Of a stretch of 64,000 bases of DNA, positions 1 through 9,495 are shown piece after piece. The notes below the pieces were generated by a model, which saw only the letters and a list, made by a program, of their open reading frames with translations, was not told the origin of the DNA and searched no databases. Source of the DNA: Stenotrophomonas bentonitica (GTDB taxonomy: Bacteria; Pseudomonadota; Gammaproteobacteria; Xanthomonadales; Xanthomonadaceae); NCBI RefSeq assembly GCF_002887735.1, contig NZ_PKQP01000001.1, positions 248,001-312,000 of the forward strand, written 5' to 3'. Numbering within the stretch: the stretch's first letter is position 1; each line of letters starts with the position of its first letter. The translations under genes were made by a program, and so were the position numbers.

Positions 1-1
1 G

Positions 2-1516
2 TACCGCAGCCTGCTCGCCGAGGGGCACCCCGTTCCCAATTACCTGCTGGCCGCCGTTGGCGATTCGCTGATGGCCACCCAGCATCCCGCCGAGGCGATC
101 CCGGTACTGGAAGCGGCGCTCAAGGCCGATCCGTCGCTGCCGCAGGCGCGGTCGGAACTGGCCTACGCCTATCTGGAAGACGAGCAGGCTGATACCGCCA
201 TCGCCCTGCTGAAGAAGTGGCAGGCCGATGAGCCTGCCTGGCGCTGGGCAAACGGTGCCAAAGCGCCGTATGCGAACTGGCCGCGCTACGAGGCCGATCT
301 CAACCTGGCCATGGTGCGCGCTTACAGCGGCGATCTGCCCACCGCCCAACATGACCTGGAGAAGATGGTCGAGATCGGGCCGGGCAACACCGGCACGCAG
401 TCCTCGCTGGGCAACATCTACCTGATGCGCGGCTGGCCACGCCGGGCGCTGGAGCGCTACAGCATGGCCAACACGCTGGACCCGCGTGACGTCCCGGCGC
501 GGCTGGGCCAGTACGACGCCTACGTGCAGATCCAGCGCGATGACCTGGCGCGCCCCCTCCACGACACCCTGCTTGCCGCCTACCCCAACCAGCCTTCCGT
601 GCAGCGCATGGACCGCAGCTGGCGTGCGCATCGCGGCTGGCAATGGCATGCCTACGCCGAAGGCGGCCGCAGCTCCGGCGGTGGCGGAGCCTCACCGCTG
701 GGCAACGACGACGGCCGTTACGGCGTGGAAGTGCAGTCGCCGGTCCTGGACGACCGCTGGCGACTGGTCGCCTTCGCCGACCGGCGCAGCGTGGATTTCC
801 AGGACCAGACCATCGACCCGCTGCGGGTCGGCGTGGGCACGCGCTATCGCTACGGGCGCGCCGATGCCGAAGCCTTCGTCAACCGCGCCAATGACCACAT
901 CGGCGATACCGGCCTCAGCGCCGGGTTCGGCTGGCAGTTCAGCGATCAATGGCATGCCGGCATCACGGCCGCACGCAACGATCCGGATGCCTCGATGCAG
1001 GCACGTGTCTCGGGCATCACCGCCGACAGCATCGCCCTGGCGGCGGACTATCGTCGCGATGAACGTACCCACTGGAGCCTGGGCGCCAGCCAGTTCCGTT
1101 ACGACGACGGCAACCGCCGCGATACCGTCAGCACCGCCATCGAACAACGCCTGATGACCCGGCCGACCGTGTTCGTGGATGGCCTGGGCAGCCTGTACGC
1201 CAGCCGCGGCAGCCGCGACGACGTGCCCTACTTCAACCCATCCGAGGACCACTCGGTGGAGATCGGGCTGCGCGTGGACCAACAACTGTGGCGTCACTAC
1301 GAACGCCACTTCCGCCATCGCCTGACGGTCTCGGTGGGGCAGTACTGGCAGCAGGGCTATGGCAGCGCGATCGTGCCTTCGGCCGAGTACCGCCACGAGT
1401 GGCAGCTCGGCGAAGGCCGCATTTTCGAGTACGGCATCCGCTGGTCGCGACCGGTCTATGACGGACAGCGTGAACGACATATCGGCCTGGATGCCGGCCT
1501 GCGGTGGGGAGAATGA
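2..1516 (+). CDS. pgaA: Poly-beta-1,6-GlcNAc export porin PgaA, 5' partial
   Basis: The frame is open to the left edge, so the signal peptide and first TPR repeats lie outside the window. About 505 residues are visible. The N-terminal part is TPR-like helical repeats; from about residue 210 it changes to alternating aromatic/polar strands typical of the outer-membrane beta-barrel that lets poly-GlcNAc leave the cell. Assignment rests mainly on the downstream pgaB, pgaC and pgaD genes, with the pgaB start one base after this stop. It acts in the outer membrane, with the TPR part in the periplasm binding de-acetylated polymer. Confidence 0.9.
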   Translation, partial: YRSLLAEGHPVPNYLLAAVGDSLMATQHPAEAIPVLEAALKADPSLPQARSELAYAYLEDEQADTAIALLKKWQADEPAWRWANGAKAPYANWPRYEADLNLAMVRAYSGDLPTAQHDLEKMVEIGPGNTGTQSSLGNIYLMRGWPRRALERYSMANTLDPRDVPARLGQYDAYVQIQRDDLARPLHDTLLAAYPNQPSVQRMDRSWRAHRGWQWHAYAEGGRSSGGGGASPLGNDDGRYGVEVQSPVLDDRWRLVAFADRRSVDFQDQTIDPLRVGVGTRYRYGRADAEAFVNRANDHIGDTGLSAGFGWQFSDQWHAGITAARNDPDASMQARVSGITADSIALAADYRRDERTHWSLGASQFRYDDGNRRDTVSTAIEQRLMTRPTVFVDGLGSLYASRGSRDDVPYFNPSEDHSVEIGLRVDQQLWRHYERHFRHRLTVSVGQYWQQGYGSAIVPSAEYRHEWQLGEGRIFEYGIRWSRPVYDGQRERHIGLDAGLRWGE

Positions 1517-1517
1517 C

Positions 1518-3422
1518 ATGCGGCACATGGACTTGAAGCGTTGGACCCACTGGCTGTTGCTGGCCCTGCTCACCGTGGTGCTGCCGGCACAGGCACAGCA
1601 GCCGCCGGCCGCACTCGATGCCGCCGACAACGGCCTGCTGGTGCTCAGCTACCACGACATCCGTGACGAGGTGGCCGAGCGCGGCGACCCGGATGCGTAT
1701 GCCGTCAGCACGCAGAACTTTGCTGCGCACCTGGACTGGTTGTCCGCGCATGGCTACCACCCGGTGTCGCTGTCGCAGTTGATCACTGCCTCGCAGGGTG
1801 GCACCCCGCTGCCGCCCAAGCCGGTGCTGCTGACCTTCGATGACGGGCTGCGCAGCGTGTACAGCAAGGTCTTCCCGTTGCTGCGCGCCTACAACTATCC
1901 GGCGCTGGTCGCCGTGATCACCGATTACGTGGACATGCCGGCCGGGCGCCAGATCGATTACGGCTACCGCCCGTTCACCCGCGATGATTTCCTGACCTGG
2001 GCGCAGCTGCGCGAGATGCAGAAGAGCGGGCTGATCGAACTGGCCAGCCACACCGACAATCTGCACCATGGCGTGCAGTCCAACCCGCAGGGCAACTCCA
2101 CGCCGGCGGTGATCACGCGCATCTACGACCCGACCCGCAAAGCCTATGAAACCGCGGCCGAGTACGAAGCCCGCCTGCGCGCCGACCTGGGCCGCAGCGT
2201 GGAGCGCATCGAGCGCAATGTCGGGGTCACCCCGAAGGCGATCGTATGGCCGTACGCCGCCTACAACGCGTTGAGCAACGATATCGCCGAGCAGTTGGGC
2301 ATGCCGGTGTCGTTCGACCTGGAAGGGCGCAGTACGCCGGTCAAAGCCGATCTGCATGGCCTGGCGCGCCTGCTGGTGACCAACAACCCGACCGTGGTGC
2401 AGTTGGCCTACGAACTGCGCCGGGATGTGGAACGCGATGGCATGCGTGCGCTGCAGATCGACCTGGATGCCGTCTACGATGCCGACCCGGTGCAACAGGG
2501 CAAGAACCTGGATGCGCTGATCGACCGGGTCAAGAAGATCGGCCCGACCCACGTGTTCCTGCAGGCCTTCGCCGATCCGGACGGCAATGGCTCGGCTGAT
2601 GCGCTGTACTTCCCCAACCGGCATCTGCCGGTGCGTGCGGACCTGTTCAACCGCGTGGCGTGGCAGCTCAAGACCCGCGCCGGGGTGAAGGTGTTCGCGT
2701 GGCTGCCGGTGCTGGGTTACGAGCTCAAGGACCCGGCCATCCGCAAAGCCCTGGCCATCGAGAGCCCGGAAAGCGACGGCATCTTCCGGCTGGACTTCAC
2801 CCGGCCGCAGGTCCGCAGGATCATCGATGACATCTACGAAGACCTGGCGATCAACTCGTACTTCGAGGGCCTGCTCTTCCACGATGACGCCTACCTGCGC
2901 GACACCGAGCTGACCCAGTTGCCGCCCGAAGGCGAGGATGGCGCACGTACACAGGCGCTGATCGACTTCACCCTGGAGCTGCGCAACGCCGCGCAACGCT
3001 GGCGGCCGAAACTGGGGACCGTGCGCAACCTGTATGCCCAGCCCGTTCTGGAACCGCAGAGCGCCAGCTGGTTCGCCCAGCGCCTGGACCTGTTCAACAA
3101 GGCCTACGACCACACCGCCCTGATGGCGATGCCGTGGATGGAAGGCAGCCGCAGCCCGGAACGCTGGCTGGACCGGCTGGTGGTGGCGGTGAAGCAGCAC
3201 GATCCGCAGTTGTCGCAGACGATGTTCGAGCTGCAGACGCTGGACTGGCGCACCAGCAAGCCGATCCCCGGCGACCGCCTGCGCGCGCAGATCCGTCGTC
3301 TACAGGCGCAGGGCGTGCGTCATTTCGCCTGGTATCCGGATGATTTCATCGCCGGACGTCCCTCCACGTATGACGCCCGCGCGGCCATGTCGGCCCGCAG
3401 CTTCCCGTACGAGGAAAAGTGA
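1518..3422 (+). CDS. pgaB: Poly-beta-1,6-GlcNAc N-deacetylase PgaB
   Basis: A 634-residue exported protein that partly de-N-acetylates poly-GlcNAc in the periplasm, needed for export and adhesion. The N-terminus is a signal peptide ending in AQA with no lipobox cysteine, unlike the E. coli lipoprotein. The NodB-type deacetylase domain shows the YHDI motif near residue 45, TFDDG near residue 106 and a SHTDNLHHG metal-binding motif near residue 177. The C-terminal half is the glycoside-hydrolase-like domain of the family. The ATG at 1518 is chosen because it gives an intact signal peptide right after the pgaA stop; the frame is open further upstream inside pgaA. Confidence 0.95.
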   Translation: MRHMDLKRWTHWLLLALLTVVLPAQAQQPPAALDAADNGLLVLSYHDIRDEVAERGDPDAYAVSTQNFAAHLDWLSAHGYHPVSLSQLITASQGGTPLPPKPVLLTFDDGLRSVYSKVFPLLRAYNYPALVAVITDYVDMPAGRQIDYGYRPFTRDDFLTWAQLREMQKSGLIELASHTDNLHHGVQSNPQGNSTPAVITRIYDPTRKAYETAAEYEARLRADLGRSVERIERNVGVTPKAIVWPYAAYNALSNDIAEQLGMPVSFDLEGRSTPVKADLHGLARLLVTNNPTVVQLAYELRRDVERDGMRALQIDLDAVYDADPVQQGKNLDALIDRVKKIGPTHVFLQAFADPDGNGSADALYFPNRHLPVRADLFNRVAWQLKTRAGVKVFAWLPVLGYELKDPAIRKALAIESPESDGIFRLDFTRPQVRRIIDDIYEDLAINSYFEGLLFHDDAYLRDTELTQLPPEGEDGARTQALIDFTLELRNAAQRWRPKLGTVRNLYAQPVLEPQSASWFAQRLDLFNKAYDHTALMAMPWMEGSRSPERWLDRLVVAVKQHDPQLSQTMFELQTLDWRTSKPIPGDRLRAQIRRLQAQGVRHFAWYPDDFIAGRPSTYDARAAMSARSFPYEEK

Positions 3423-3429
3423 GGTCGCC

Positions 3430-4677
3430 ATGCATCCTCTTCTCTACGCGCTGTTCCAGTTCGCCTTCTTCTACCCGATGGTGATGGCGTTCTTCTGGAT
3501 GTCCGGCGGCCTGTATTACTTCTTCCGGCGCGAGCGAAAGGCCCGTGACCGTGATGACCCGCCGCCGATGGATGTCTATCCGTTCGCCTCGATCCTGATC
3601 CCCTGCCACAACGAAGCGGAGAATCTGGACGACACGCTGGGCTCGGCGCTCAAGCAGAATTACCCGGATTTCGAAGTCATCGCCATCAACGATGGCAGCA
3701 GCGACGATACCGGCGCGCGGCTGGATGCCCTGGCCGCCCTGCACCCGCGGCTGCGGGTGGTGCACCTGGACCGCAACCTGGGCAAGGCCAATGCGCTGCG
3801 CATGGGCGCGCTGGCGGCACGTTCGGAGTTCCTGGTATGCATCGATGGCGATGCGATGCTGGAGGAGTACGCCACGCACTGGATGGTGTGGCACCTGACC
3901 TCGGGCCCGCGCGTGGGCGCGGTCACCGGCAACCCGCGCATCCGCAACCGCTCCACCCTGCTTGGCCGGCTGCAGGTGGCCGAGTTCTCCTCGATCATCG
4001 GCATGATCAAGCGGGCGCAGCGGGTGTACGGGCGCATCTTCACCATCTCCGGGGTGATCGCCGCGTTCCGTCGCACGGCCCTTCACCGGATCGGTTACTG
4101 GTCCGATGACATGGTGACCGAGGACATCGACATCAGCTGGCGCCTGCAGCTGGACCATTGGGACATCCGTTACGAGCCCAATGCGCTGTGTTTCATCCTG
4201 ATGCCGGAAACGCTGAAAGGGCTGTGGCGGCAGCGCCTGCGCTGGGCCCAGGGCGGCGTGGAAGTGCTGCTGCGCCATGGCGGCTCGCTGTTCCACTGGC
4301 GCAAGCGCCGCATGTGGGGCGTGCTGCTGGAGTACATCCTCAGCGTGCTGTGGGCCTACACGATGCTGGCGATCATCGTGTTGTGGGCGGTGGGCAAGTT
4401 CATGGTGCTGCCGCCGGAGCTGTACATCGCCACGCTGCTGCCGCAGTGGCATGGCGTGATCCTGGCCCTGGTCTGCCTGATGCAGTTCGCCAGCAGCCTG
4501 ATCATCGACCGCCGTTACGAAACGCATATTGGACGTAACTACTTCTGGGTGATCTGGTACCCGATGGCGTACTGGCTCATCAGTCTGTTCACGACCCTGG
4601 TGGCGTTCCCCAAGACGTTGTTCAAACGTCGTGGCAAGCGCGCGGTCTGGGTCAGTCCTGACCGGGGTATCCGATGA
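3430..4677 (+). CDS. pgaC: Poly-beta-1,6-GlcNAc synthase PgaC (GT2)
   Basis: Membrane glycosyltransferase of family 2, 415 residues, polymerising UDP-GlcNAc into poly-beta-1,6-GlcNAc. One membrane segment is near residues 8-30; the cytoplasmic catalytic domain has NDGSSDD, DGDA, TED and QRLRW (the QxxRW processive signature); three to four hydrophobic segments follow in the C-terminal third. The start 7 bases after pgaB gives the usual length. It works with PgaD, whose ATG overlaps its stop codon. Confidence 0.96.
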   Translation: MHPLLYALFQFAFFYPMVMAFFWMSGGLYYFFRRERKARDRDDPPPMDVYPFASILIPCHNEAENLDDTLGSALKQNYPDFEVIAINDGSSDDTGARLDALAALHPRLRVVHLDRNLGKANALRMGALAARSEFLVCIDGDAMLEEYATHWMVWHLTSGPRVGAVTGNPRIRNRSTLLGRLQVAEFSSIIGMIKRAQRVYGRIFTISGVIAAFRRTALHRIGYWSDDMVTEDIDISWRLQLDHWDIRYEPNALCFILMPETLKGLWRQRLRWAQGGVEVLLRHGGSLFHWRKRRMWGVLLEYILSVLWAYTMLAIIVLWAVGKFMVLPPELYIATLLPQWHGVILALVCLMQFASSLIIDRRYETHIGRNYFWVIWYPMAYWLISLFTTLVAFPKTLFKRRGKRAVWVSPDRGIR

Positions 4678-5159
4678 ACACCGTCAAATCCACCCGCCGC
4701 TTCGATTCGCGGCTGATCCAGAAACCGCGCCAGCAACCGCGCCTGCAGCGCACCGCCTGGGGTTTTGTGACCATCGCCTTCTGGGCGTTCTACTTCTACC
4801 TGTGGGCACCGCTGGTAACGCTGATCTCGTGGCTGCTCGGCGGGCGGATGGCGTGGGCGCAGCTGTACGAACAGAAGCAGACGGTCGATCCGTTCGTGGT
4901 GATCGCGCTGCCGGTGATGCTGGTGTGCTGCGCGGCGCTGCTGATCGCCTGGGCCGAGTACAACCGCATGCGGTTCACCGGCAAGGAGCGCCGGCTGCCG
5001 CATGACGATGTGACCCGCGAGGAGATGGCGCACGACCTCGGCGCGAGCGTGGCCGTGGCCGCGTCGCTGGCCGATGGCAAGTCGGTGACGCTGCACATGG
5101 ACGAGCACGCGCGGCCGGTACGGGTCACCGCGGGGGCATTGGCGGTCGCATACCGGTAA
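4674..5159 (+). CDS. pgaD: PgaD-family accessory protein of poly-GlcNAc synthase
   Basis: 161 residues. The start codon overlaps the pgaC stop (ATGA), implying translational coupling. Two hydrophobic segments (about residues 25-50 and 75-95) precede a cytoplasmic tail, as in PgaD, the small inner-membrane partner of PgaC; in E. coli c-di-GMP acts through the PgaCD complex. PgaD sequences diverge strongly, so identification relies on size, topology and operon position. It is the last gene of the pga operon; a SMAG repeat follows. Confidence 0.88.
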   Translation: MNTVKSTRRFDSRLIQKPRQQPRLQRTAWGFVTIAFWAFYFYLWAPLVTLISWLLGGRMAWAQLYEQKQTVDPFVVIALPVMLVCCAALLIAWAEYNRMRFTGKERRLPHDDVTREEMAHDLGASVAVAASLADGKSVTLHMDEHARPVRVTAGALAVAYR

Positions 5160-5180
5160 TCGCGCGGGTGTTGGCAGACC

Positions 5181-5252
5181 GGTAGTGCCGGCCGCTGGCC
5201 GGCGCCACGGATTGCCAGGATGCGAAGGAGCCGGCCAGCGGCCGGCTCTACC
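5181..5252. repeat. SMAG-type REP dimer (GTAG inverted repeat)
   Basis: Two oppositely oriented arms, GGTAGTGCCGGCCGCTGGCC and its near mirror ending in GGCTCTACC, lie between the convergent pgaD and proA 3' ends. Each arm has a GTAG head and an internal imperfect hairpin, as described for S. maltophilia GTAG repeats. It may act as a bidirectional 3'-end structure. Confidence 0.85.
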
Positions 5253-5255
5253 GGG

Positions 5256-6518
5256 TCACGCGCGCGTCTGGCCTTCGCCGCGGACGACGAAGCGTTCGAC
5301 GGTGAGCGCCTCCAGCCCCATCGGGCCATAGGCGTGCAGGCGGGTGGTGGAGATGCCGATCTCCGCACCCAGGCCCAGCTCGCCCCCGTCGGAGAAGCGC
5401 GAAGAGGCGTTGACCATCACCACCGCCGAGCGCAGCGCATGCACGAAGTGCTCGGCTGCCGCGGCGTCTTCCGTGGCAATCACTTCGGTATGGTCCGAGC
5501 TGTACTGCTGGATATGCATCAGTGCCTGTTCGAGGTCATCGACCACGCGCACGGCGATGATCAGATCCAGATACTCGGCGGCGTAATCCTCCTCGCTGGC
5601 CGGCTCGGCATCGGGCAGCCACTGCCGCGCCACCGCGTCGGCGCGCACCCGCACGCCGCGCTCGGCCAGTGCATGCGCGGCCAACGGCAGGAAGCTCGGC
5701 GCGAGGTCGGCATGGACCAGAAGCGTCTCCAGCGAGTTGCAGGCCGAGGGTCGGCTGCATTTGCCATCCACCAGCAGGCGCAGCGCAAGCGCGGGGTCGG
5801 CGGCGCGGTCCACGTACAGATGGCAGACACCCTTGTAGTGCTTGATCACCGGCACACGGGCATGCTCGGCCACGAAGCGGATCAACCCTTCCCCACCACG
5901 CGGAATCGCCAGATCGATCACATCGTTGAGCTGCAGCAGGGCAAGCATGGTCTCGCGGCGCAGATCCTCCACCAGGGTCAATGCGGCATCGGCGACGCCC
6001 GCCTCGCGCAGCGCGCGCTTGAGCGAGGCGGCAATGGCAGTGTTGGAGTAGATCGCCTCCGAGCCACCGCGCAGGATCACGCCGTTGCCGGCCTTGATGC
6101 ACAGCGCGGCAGCGTCGGCGGTCACGTTCGGGCGCGCTTCGTAGATCATCGCGATGACGCCCAGCGGCACGCGCACTTTCTGCACCCGGATGCCATTGGG
6201 ACGCACGTCATCGCGGGTCACCTGCCCGACCGGATCGGGCAACGCAGCGACCTCGCGCAGCGCGGCGGCGATACCGGCCAGACGCTGCGGGTTCAGTGCC
6301 AGGCGGTCCAGCATCGCGGTGCCGATGCCCTTTTCCGTCGCCGCCGCAAGATCGCGGGCGTTGGCCGCGAGAATCGCATCGGTATCGGCTTCCAGCGCGG
6401 CGGCCATCGCGTCGAGCAGATCGGCCTTGGCCGACGCAGGCAACTGCGCCAGCTGCCGGGCAGCGTCCCGGCAGGCCAGCGCCTGGCTGCGGATGTCGGT
6501 GGTGGAGCTGGCGACCAT
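5256..6518 (-). CDS. proA: Gamma-glutamyl phosphate reductase
   Basis: NADPH-dependent reduction of glutamyl-5-phosphate to glutamate-5-semialdehyde, second step of proline synthesis. 420 residues, the usual length. Aldehyde-dehydrogenase fold; the catalytic cysteine region reads [13 protein letters not shown] near residue 255. The ATG at 6518 is preceded by GAGGATATTGAG, a usable Shine-Dalgarno; upstream codons in the same frame run through a SMAG repeat and are unlikely to be translated. It lies downstream of proB, separated by that repeat. Confidence 0.97.
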   Translation of the reverse strand: MVASSTTDIRSQALACRDAARQLAQLPASAKADLLDAMAAALEADTDAILAANARDLAAATEKGIGTAMLDRLALNPQRLAGIAAALREVAALPDPVGQVTRDDVRPNGIRVQKVRVPLGVIAMIYEARPNVTADAAALCIKAGNGVILRGGSEAIYSNTAIAASLKRALREAGVADAALTLVEDLRRETMLALLQLNDVIDLAIPRGGEGLIRFVAEHARVPVIKHYKGVCHLYVDRAADPALALRLLVDGKCSRPSACNSLETLLVHADLAPSFLPLAAHALAERGVRVRADAVARQWLPDAEPASEEDYAAEYLDLIIAVRVVDDLEQALMHIQQYSSDHTEVIATEDAAAAEHFVHALRSAVVMVNASSRFSDGGELGLGAEIGISTTRLHAYGPMGLEALTVERFVVRGEGQTRA

Positions 6519-6538
6519 CTCAATATCCTCGGAAAAAA

Positions 6539-6617
6539 CGGTAGGGCCACGCCATGCGTGGCCGAGGGATGTCGAACGGACCCAGGTTGCGCAGCCACGC
6601 ATGGCGTGGCTCTACCG
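6539..6617. repeat. SMAG-type REP dimer, CCACGCCATGCGTGG variant
   Basis: Inverted pair GGTAGGGCCACGCCATGCGT and its mirror ending GTGGCTCTACCG, placed between proB and proA. The stem differs from that at 5181 but equals that at 14936, so at least two stem subfamilies occur in this cluster. Confidence 0.85.
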
Positions 6618-6633
6618 TGGATGTTCTTACGCT

Positions 6634-7782
6634 TTACAGCAACACCAGATCGTCGCGGTGGATGACGTTGCCACCGTAGTTGTAGCCCAGCACGCTCTCG
6701 ATGTCGCGCGAGTGGCGCCCGGCGACGCGGCGGATGTCGCTGGCCGAATACTGGCTGACGCCGCGGGCCAGGCAGACCTCGCCGGACTCGCTGCGTTGCC
6801 GGATCTCGACCATGTCGCCGCGGCGGAAGTCGCCCTCGGCGCCCAGCACCCCGCCAGGCAACAGCGAGGCACCCTTGCCACGCAGGGCATCGGCTGCGCC
6901 GGCATCGACCAGGATCGCGCCCGGCTCCAGCGGCGCGTGCCGCAGCCAGTACTTGCGCGCGGCCACCCGGGTCTGCGCGGCATGGATGCGGGTGCCGAAC
7001 AACCGCCCCTGGCTGAGCGCACGCACCACCTCGGCACTGCGCCCGTTGAACAGGCAGGTCTCGATGCCCACCCGCCCGGCCTTGGCCGCGGCTTCCAGCT
7101 TGGTATGCATGCCACCGGTACCGGCGCCACTGCCGGCGCCGCCGGCCATCGCCAGGACCTCCACGGTCAACTCGGGCACGTCATGGATCGGCCGTGCCTG
7201 CGGATCGCGACGCGGGTCGGCGCTGTACAGGCCGTCGATATCGGTGGCGATGAACAGCACATCGGCGTCGATCAACGCGGCTACGGTCGCAGCGAGGTTG
7301 TCGTTGTCGCCGAGCTTGAGCTCATCCACCGAGACGGTGTCGTTCTCGTTGACCACCGGCAGCGCGCCCAACCGCAACAGCTCGTTGAGCGTGGCGCGGG
7401 CGTTGAGGTAACGGCGGCGGTTGCGCAGGTCATCATGGGTCAGCAGCACCTGCGCCACCGGGCGCTCGAAAAAGCGCTGCCAGAGCCCGATCAGCTGTGC
7501 CTGGCCCAGCGCGGCGAGCGCCTGCCGCGCCGCCATCGCCGCGCCGGCTTCCAGCGCGCGCGGCACGATCGCCCTTCCGGCCGCAACCGCGCCGGAGGAT
7601 ACGATCACCACCTCGCGCCCAGCCAACACGTTGGCCGAGACGAACTGGGCCAGGCCCAGCGCGTGGCGTGGCGAGAGGCCGCCGCCGTCAGCGGCCAGCA
7701 GGCTGCTGCCCACTTTGAGTACGGCGCGTTTCCACTGCGGGACGGCTTGTTCGGTAAACGGCGAAGGCACGGGCTGGTTCAT
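6634..7782 (-). CDS. proB: Glutamate 5-kinase
   Basis: ATP-dependent phosphorylation of glutamate, first committed step of proline synthesis and site of proline feedback inhibition. 382 residues: an amino-acid kinase domain with the VLKVGSSLL nucleotide motif near residue 22 and a C-terminal PUA domain (last ~85 residues), as in E. coli ProB. The ATG at 7782 leaves an extension of about 18 residues before the kinase fold. Located between the YciI-like gene and proA, same strand. Confidence 0.96.
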   Translation of the reverse strand: MNQPVPSPFTEQAVPQWKRAVLKVGSSLLAADGGGLSPRHALGLAQFVSANVLAGREVVIVSSGAVAAGRAIVPRALEAGAAMAARQALAALGQAQLIGLWQRFFERPVAQVLLTHDDLRNRRRYLNARATLNELLRLGALPVVNENDTVSVDELKLGDNDNLAATVAALIDADVLFIATDIDGLYSADPRRDPQARPIHDVPELTVEVLAMAGGAGSGAGTGGMHTKLEAAAKAGRVGIETCLFNGRSAEVVRALSQGRLFGTRIHAAQTRVAARKYWLRHAPLEPGAILVDAGAADALRGKGASLLPGGVLGAEGDFRRGDMVEIRQRSESGEVCLARGVSQYSASDIRRVAGRHSRDIESVLGYNYGGNVIHRDDLVLL

Positions 7783-7795
7783 GTGGTCGGCGCGC

Positions 7796-8056
7796 TCAGC
7801 GCGTGCTCCATTCGTGGATACGGGCGGTGGCGCTGCCGTGCACCAGCAGCGGATCGCTGTCGACCAGCGCCTGCGCAGCGGTCAGGTCAGCGATGTCCTG
7901 CAGCACGTAAGCGCCGCCGCTCTTGTCGGTGAAGCCACCGGTCAGCAGCAGCTGCCCGCGGGCACGCACCTCATCGAGAAAACGCGCGTGTTCGGCACCG
8001 ACCTCATCGCGGAAGTCCGGCGTACGGGTGACCATCACCAGGTAACAGGTTTTCAT
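7796..8056 (-). CDS. YciI family protein
   Basis: 86 residues with the ferredoxin-like YciI pattern: a beta strand with VMVTRTPD, a helix with HARFLDEVRARGQLLLTGG and a C-terminal strand. The conserved His-Asp pair of the family appears as H..FLDE near residue 24. The ATG at 8056 has AAGGATCT just upstream. YciI proteins are small enzymes or binding proteins of mostly unknown substrate. It is 13 bases upstream of proB, so probably co-transcribed with proBA; a role in proline metabolism would be inference from position only. Confidence 0.85.
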   Translation of the reverse strand: MKTCYLVMVTRTPDFRDEVGAEHARFLDEVRARGQLLLTGGFTDKSGGAYVLQDIADLTAAQALVDSDPLLVHGSATARIHEWSTR

Positions 8057-8094
8057 AGAGATCCTTTCCCGGGCAGCACCCGGCAAGACGTTAC

Positions 8095-8120
8095 AAAAAC
8101 GGCGACCTTGCGGCCGCCGT
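8095..8120 (-). terminator. Intrinsic terminator after argH
   Basis: On the minus strand, ACGGCGGCC, a GCAA loop and GGTCGCCGT form a stem of about 9 bp with one G-U pair, followed by a T-run. It lies just past the argH stop and separates the arginine operon from the YciI-proB-proA unit. Confidence 0.8.
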
Positions 8121-8125
8121 CGTGA

Positions 8126-9421
8126 TCACACCAGTGCCGCCCAGCGGGCGCGCAGTTCATCCAGCCGCAGGTCGGCCGCCGCGCCGGGCGATACGCGCGC
8201 GGCCAGGCTGCCTTCGGGGGTTCGCCCCTGCCCTGCCGTGTCCGCCGCCGCGGCGGCAGCCTTGTAGGCCTCGCGGAACGGCACACCGGCCACGGCTGCC
8301 TCCACCGCGACATCGGTGGCGTACATGCCCGAGTCGATCGCCGCGCACAGTTTGTCGTCGCGCCATTCCAGGTTGGCCAGCAGCGCCGGCAGCAGTTCCA
8401 GCGCGGCCAGGCCGCGGCCGAAGCCGTGGAAGATCGCGCCCTTGCTGCTCTGCAGATCGCGGTGGTAGCCCGAGGGCAGCGACAGCAGCTGCTCGATCTC
8501 GGTGCGGGCCGCGGCCACGCTGGCATGGGTGGCGCGCATCAGTTCGATCACGTCCGGGTTGCGCTTGTTCGGCATGATCGAGCTGCCGGTGGTGTACTGC
8601 GCCGGCAACGCCACGAAGCCGAACTCGCCGCTGGTGAACAGCGACAGGTCCCATGCGATGCGGCGCAGGTCCAGGGTGGCGCCGCCGAGTGCTTCCAGCG
8701 CCGCCAGTTCGAACTTGCCGCGAGAAAGCTGCGCGTAGATCGGCGAGATCTGCATGCGCGCAAAGCCAAGCGCTTCAGTGGTATGCGCGCGGTCCAGCGG
8801 CAGATTCACGCCGTAGCCGGCGGCCGTGCCGAGCGGATTGGCATCGACCAGGTTGAACGTGTCGTGCGCGCGGATCGCGTTGTCGATGAAGGCCTCGGCC
8901 CAGCCGGCCCACCACATGCCCGCCGAGGACACCACGGCGCGCTGGATGTGGGTGTAGCCGGGCACGGGCAGGTCTTTCTCGGCCTCGGCGCGATCCAGCG
9001 AGACCTTGGCGATCTCGCGGCTCAGTTCGGCCACGCGCAGCAGCTTGTCCTTCAGCCACAGCCGGGTGGCGACCAGGATCTGGTCGTTGCGGCTGCGGCC
9101 GGTGTGGATCTTGCGGCCGGCATCGCCGAGGCGCTCGGTCAGGCGCGCTTCGATCGCCGAGTGGCAATCCTCGAAGCGCTCATCCAGCACGAACGCGCCA
9201 CTGCGGAAATCCTCGGCCAGCACGTCCAGCTCGCGCTGCAGGCCGATGCGCTCGTCATTGCCGAGGATGCCGATGTTCTCCAGGCCCTGCGCGTGCGCCT
9301 TGCTGGCCGCCACGTCGTAGAGGAAGAACTCGCGGTCCAGGATCACATCATCGCCGGCCAGGAAGGTCTGGATCTTGGCGTCTACCGCCACGCCGGGCTT
9401 CTGCCACAGAAGGTCTGCCAT
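8126..9421 (-). CDS. argH: Argininosuccinate lyase
   Basis: Cleaves argininosuccinate to arginine and fumarate, last step of the pathway. 431 residues of the fumarase/aspartase superfamily; the signature loop [12 protein letters not shown] is near residue 284 and TGRSRNDQ near residue 103. The ATG at 9421 is preferred over one 12 bases upstream because GGAG lies about 6 bases before it. The last gene of the arginine operon; an intrinsic terminator follows. A GGCGGA/TCCGCC hairpin (9435-9451) sits directly upstream of its ribosome binding site. Confidence 0.97.
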   Translation of the reverse strand: MADLLWQKPGVAVDAKIQTFLAGDDVILDREFFLYDVAASKAHAQGLENIGILGNDERIGLQRELDVLAEDFRSGAFVLDERFEDCHSAIEARLTERLGDAGRKIHTGRSRNDQILVATRLWLKDKLLRVAELSREIAKVSLDRAEAEKDLPVPGYTHIQRAVVSSAGMWWAGWAEAFIDNAIRAHDTFNLVDANPLGTAAGYGVNLPLDRAHTTEALGFARMQISPIYAQLSRGKFELAALEALGGATLDLRRIAWDLSLFTSGEFGFVALPAQYTTGSSIMPNKRNPDVIELMRATHASVAAARTEIEQLLSLPSGYHRDLQSSKGAIFHGFGRGLAALELLPALLANLEWRDDKLCAAIDSGMYATDVAVEAAVAGVPFREAYKAAAAAADTAGQGRTPEGSLAARVSPGAAADLRLDELRARWAALV

Positions 9422-9495
9422 GTCTTGCTCCATAGGCGGAGTCGCTCCGCCGGGTTGTCAGGGCGCGCGCAGGGGGCCGCGCAGCGCCGTGGGAA

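Noticed and set aside
1233..3200. Long minus-strand open frame across pgaB
   Set aside because: A shadow of pgaB caused by high GC3; composition rich in Arg, His and Gln without domain signatures.
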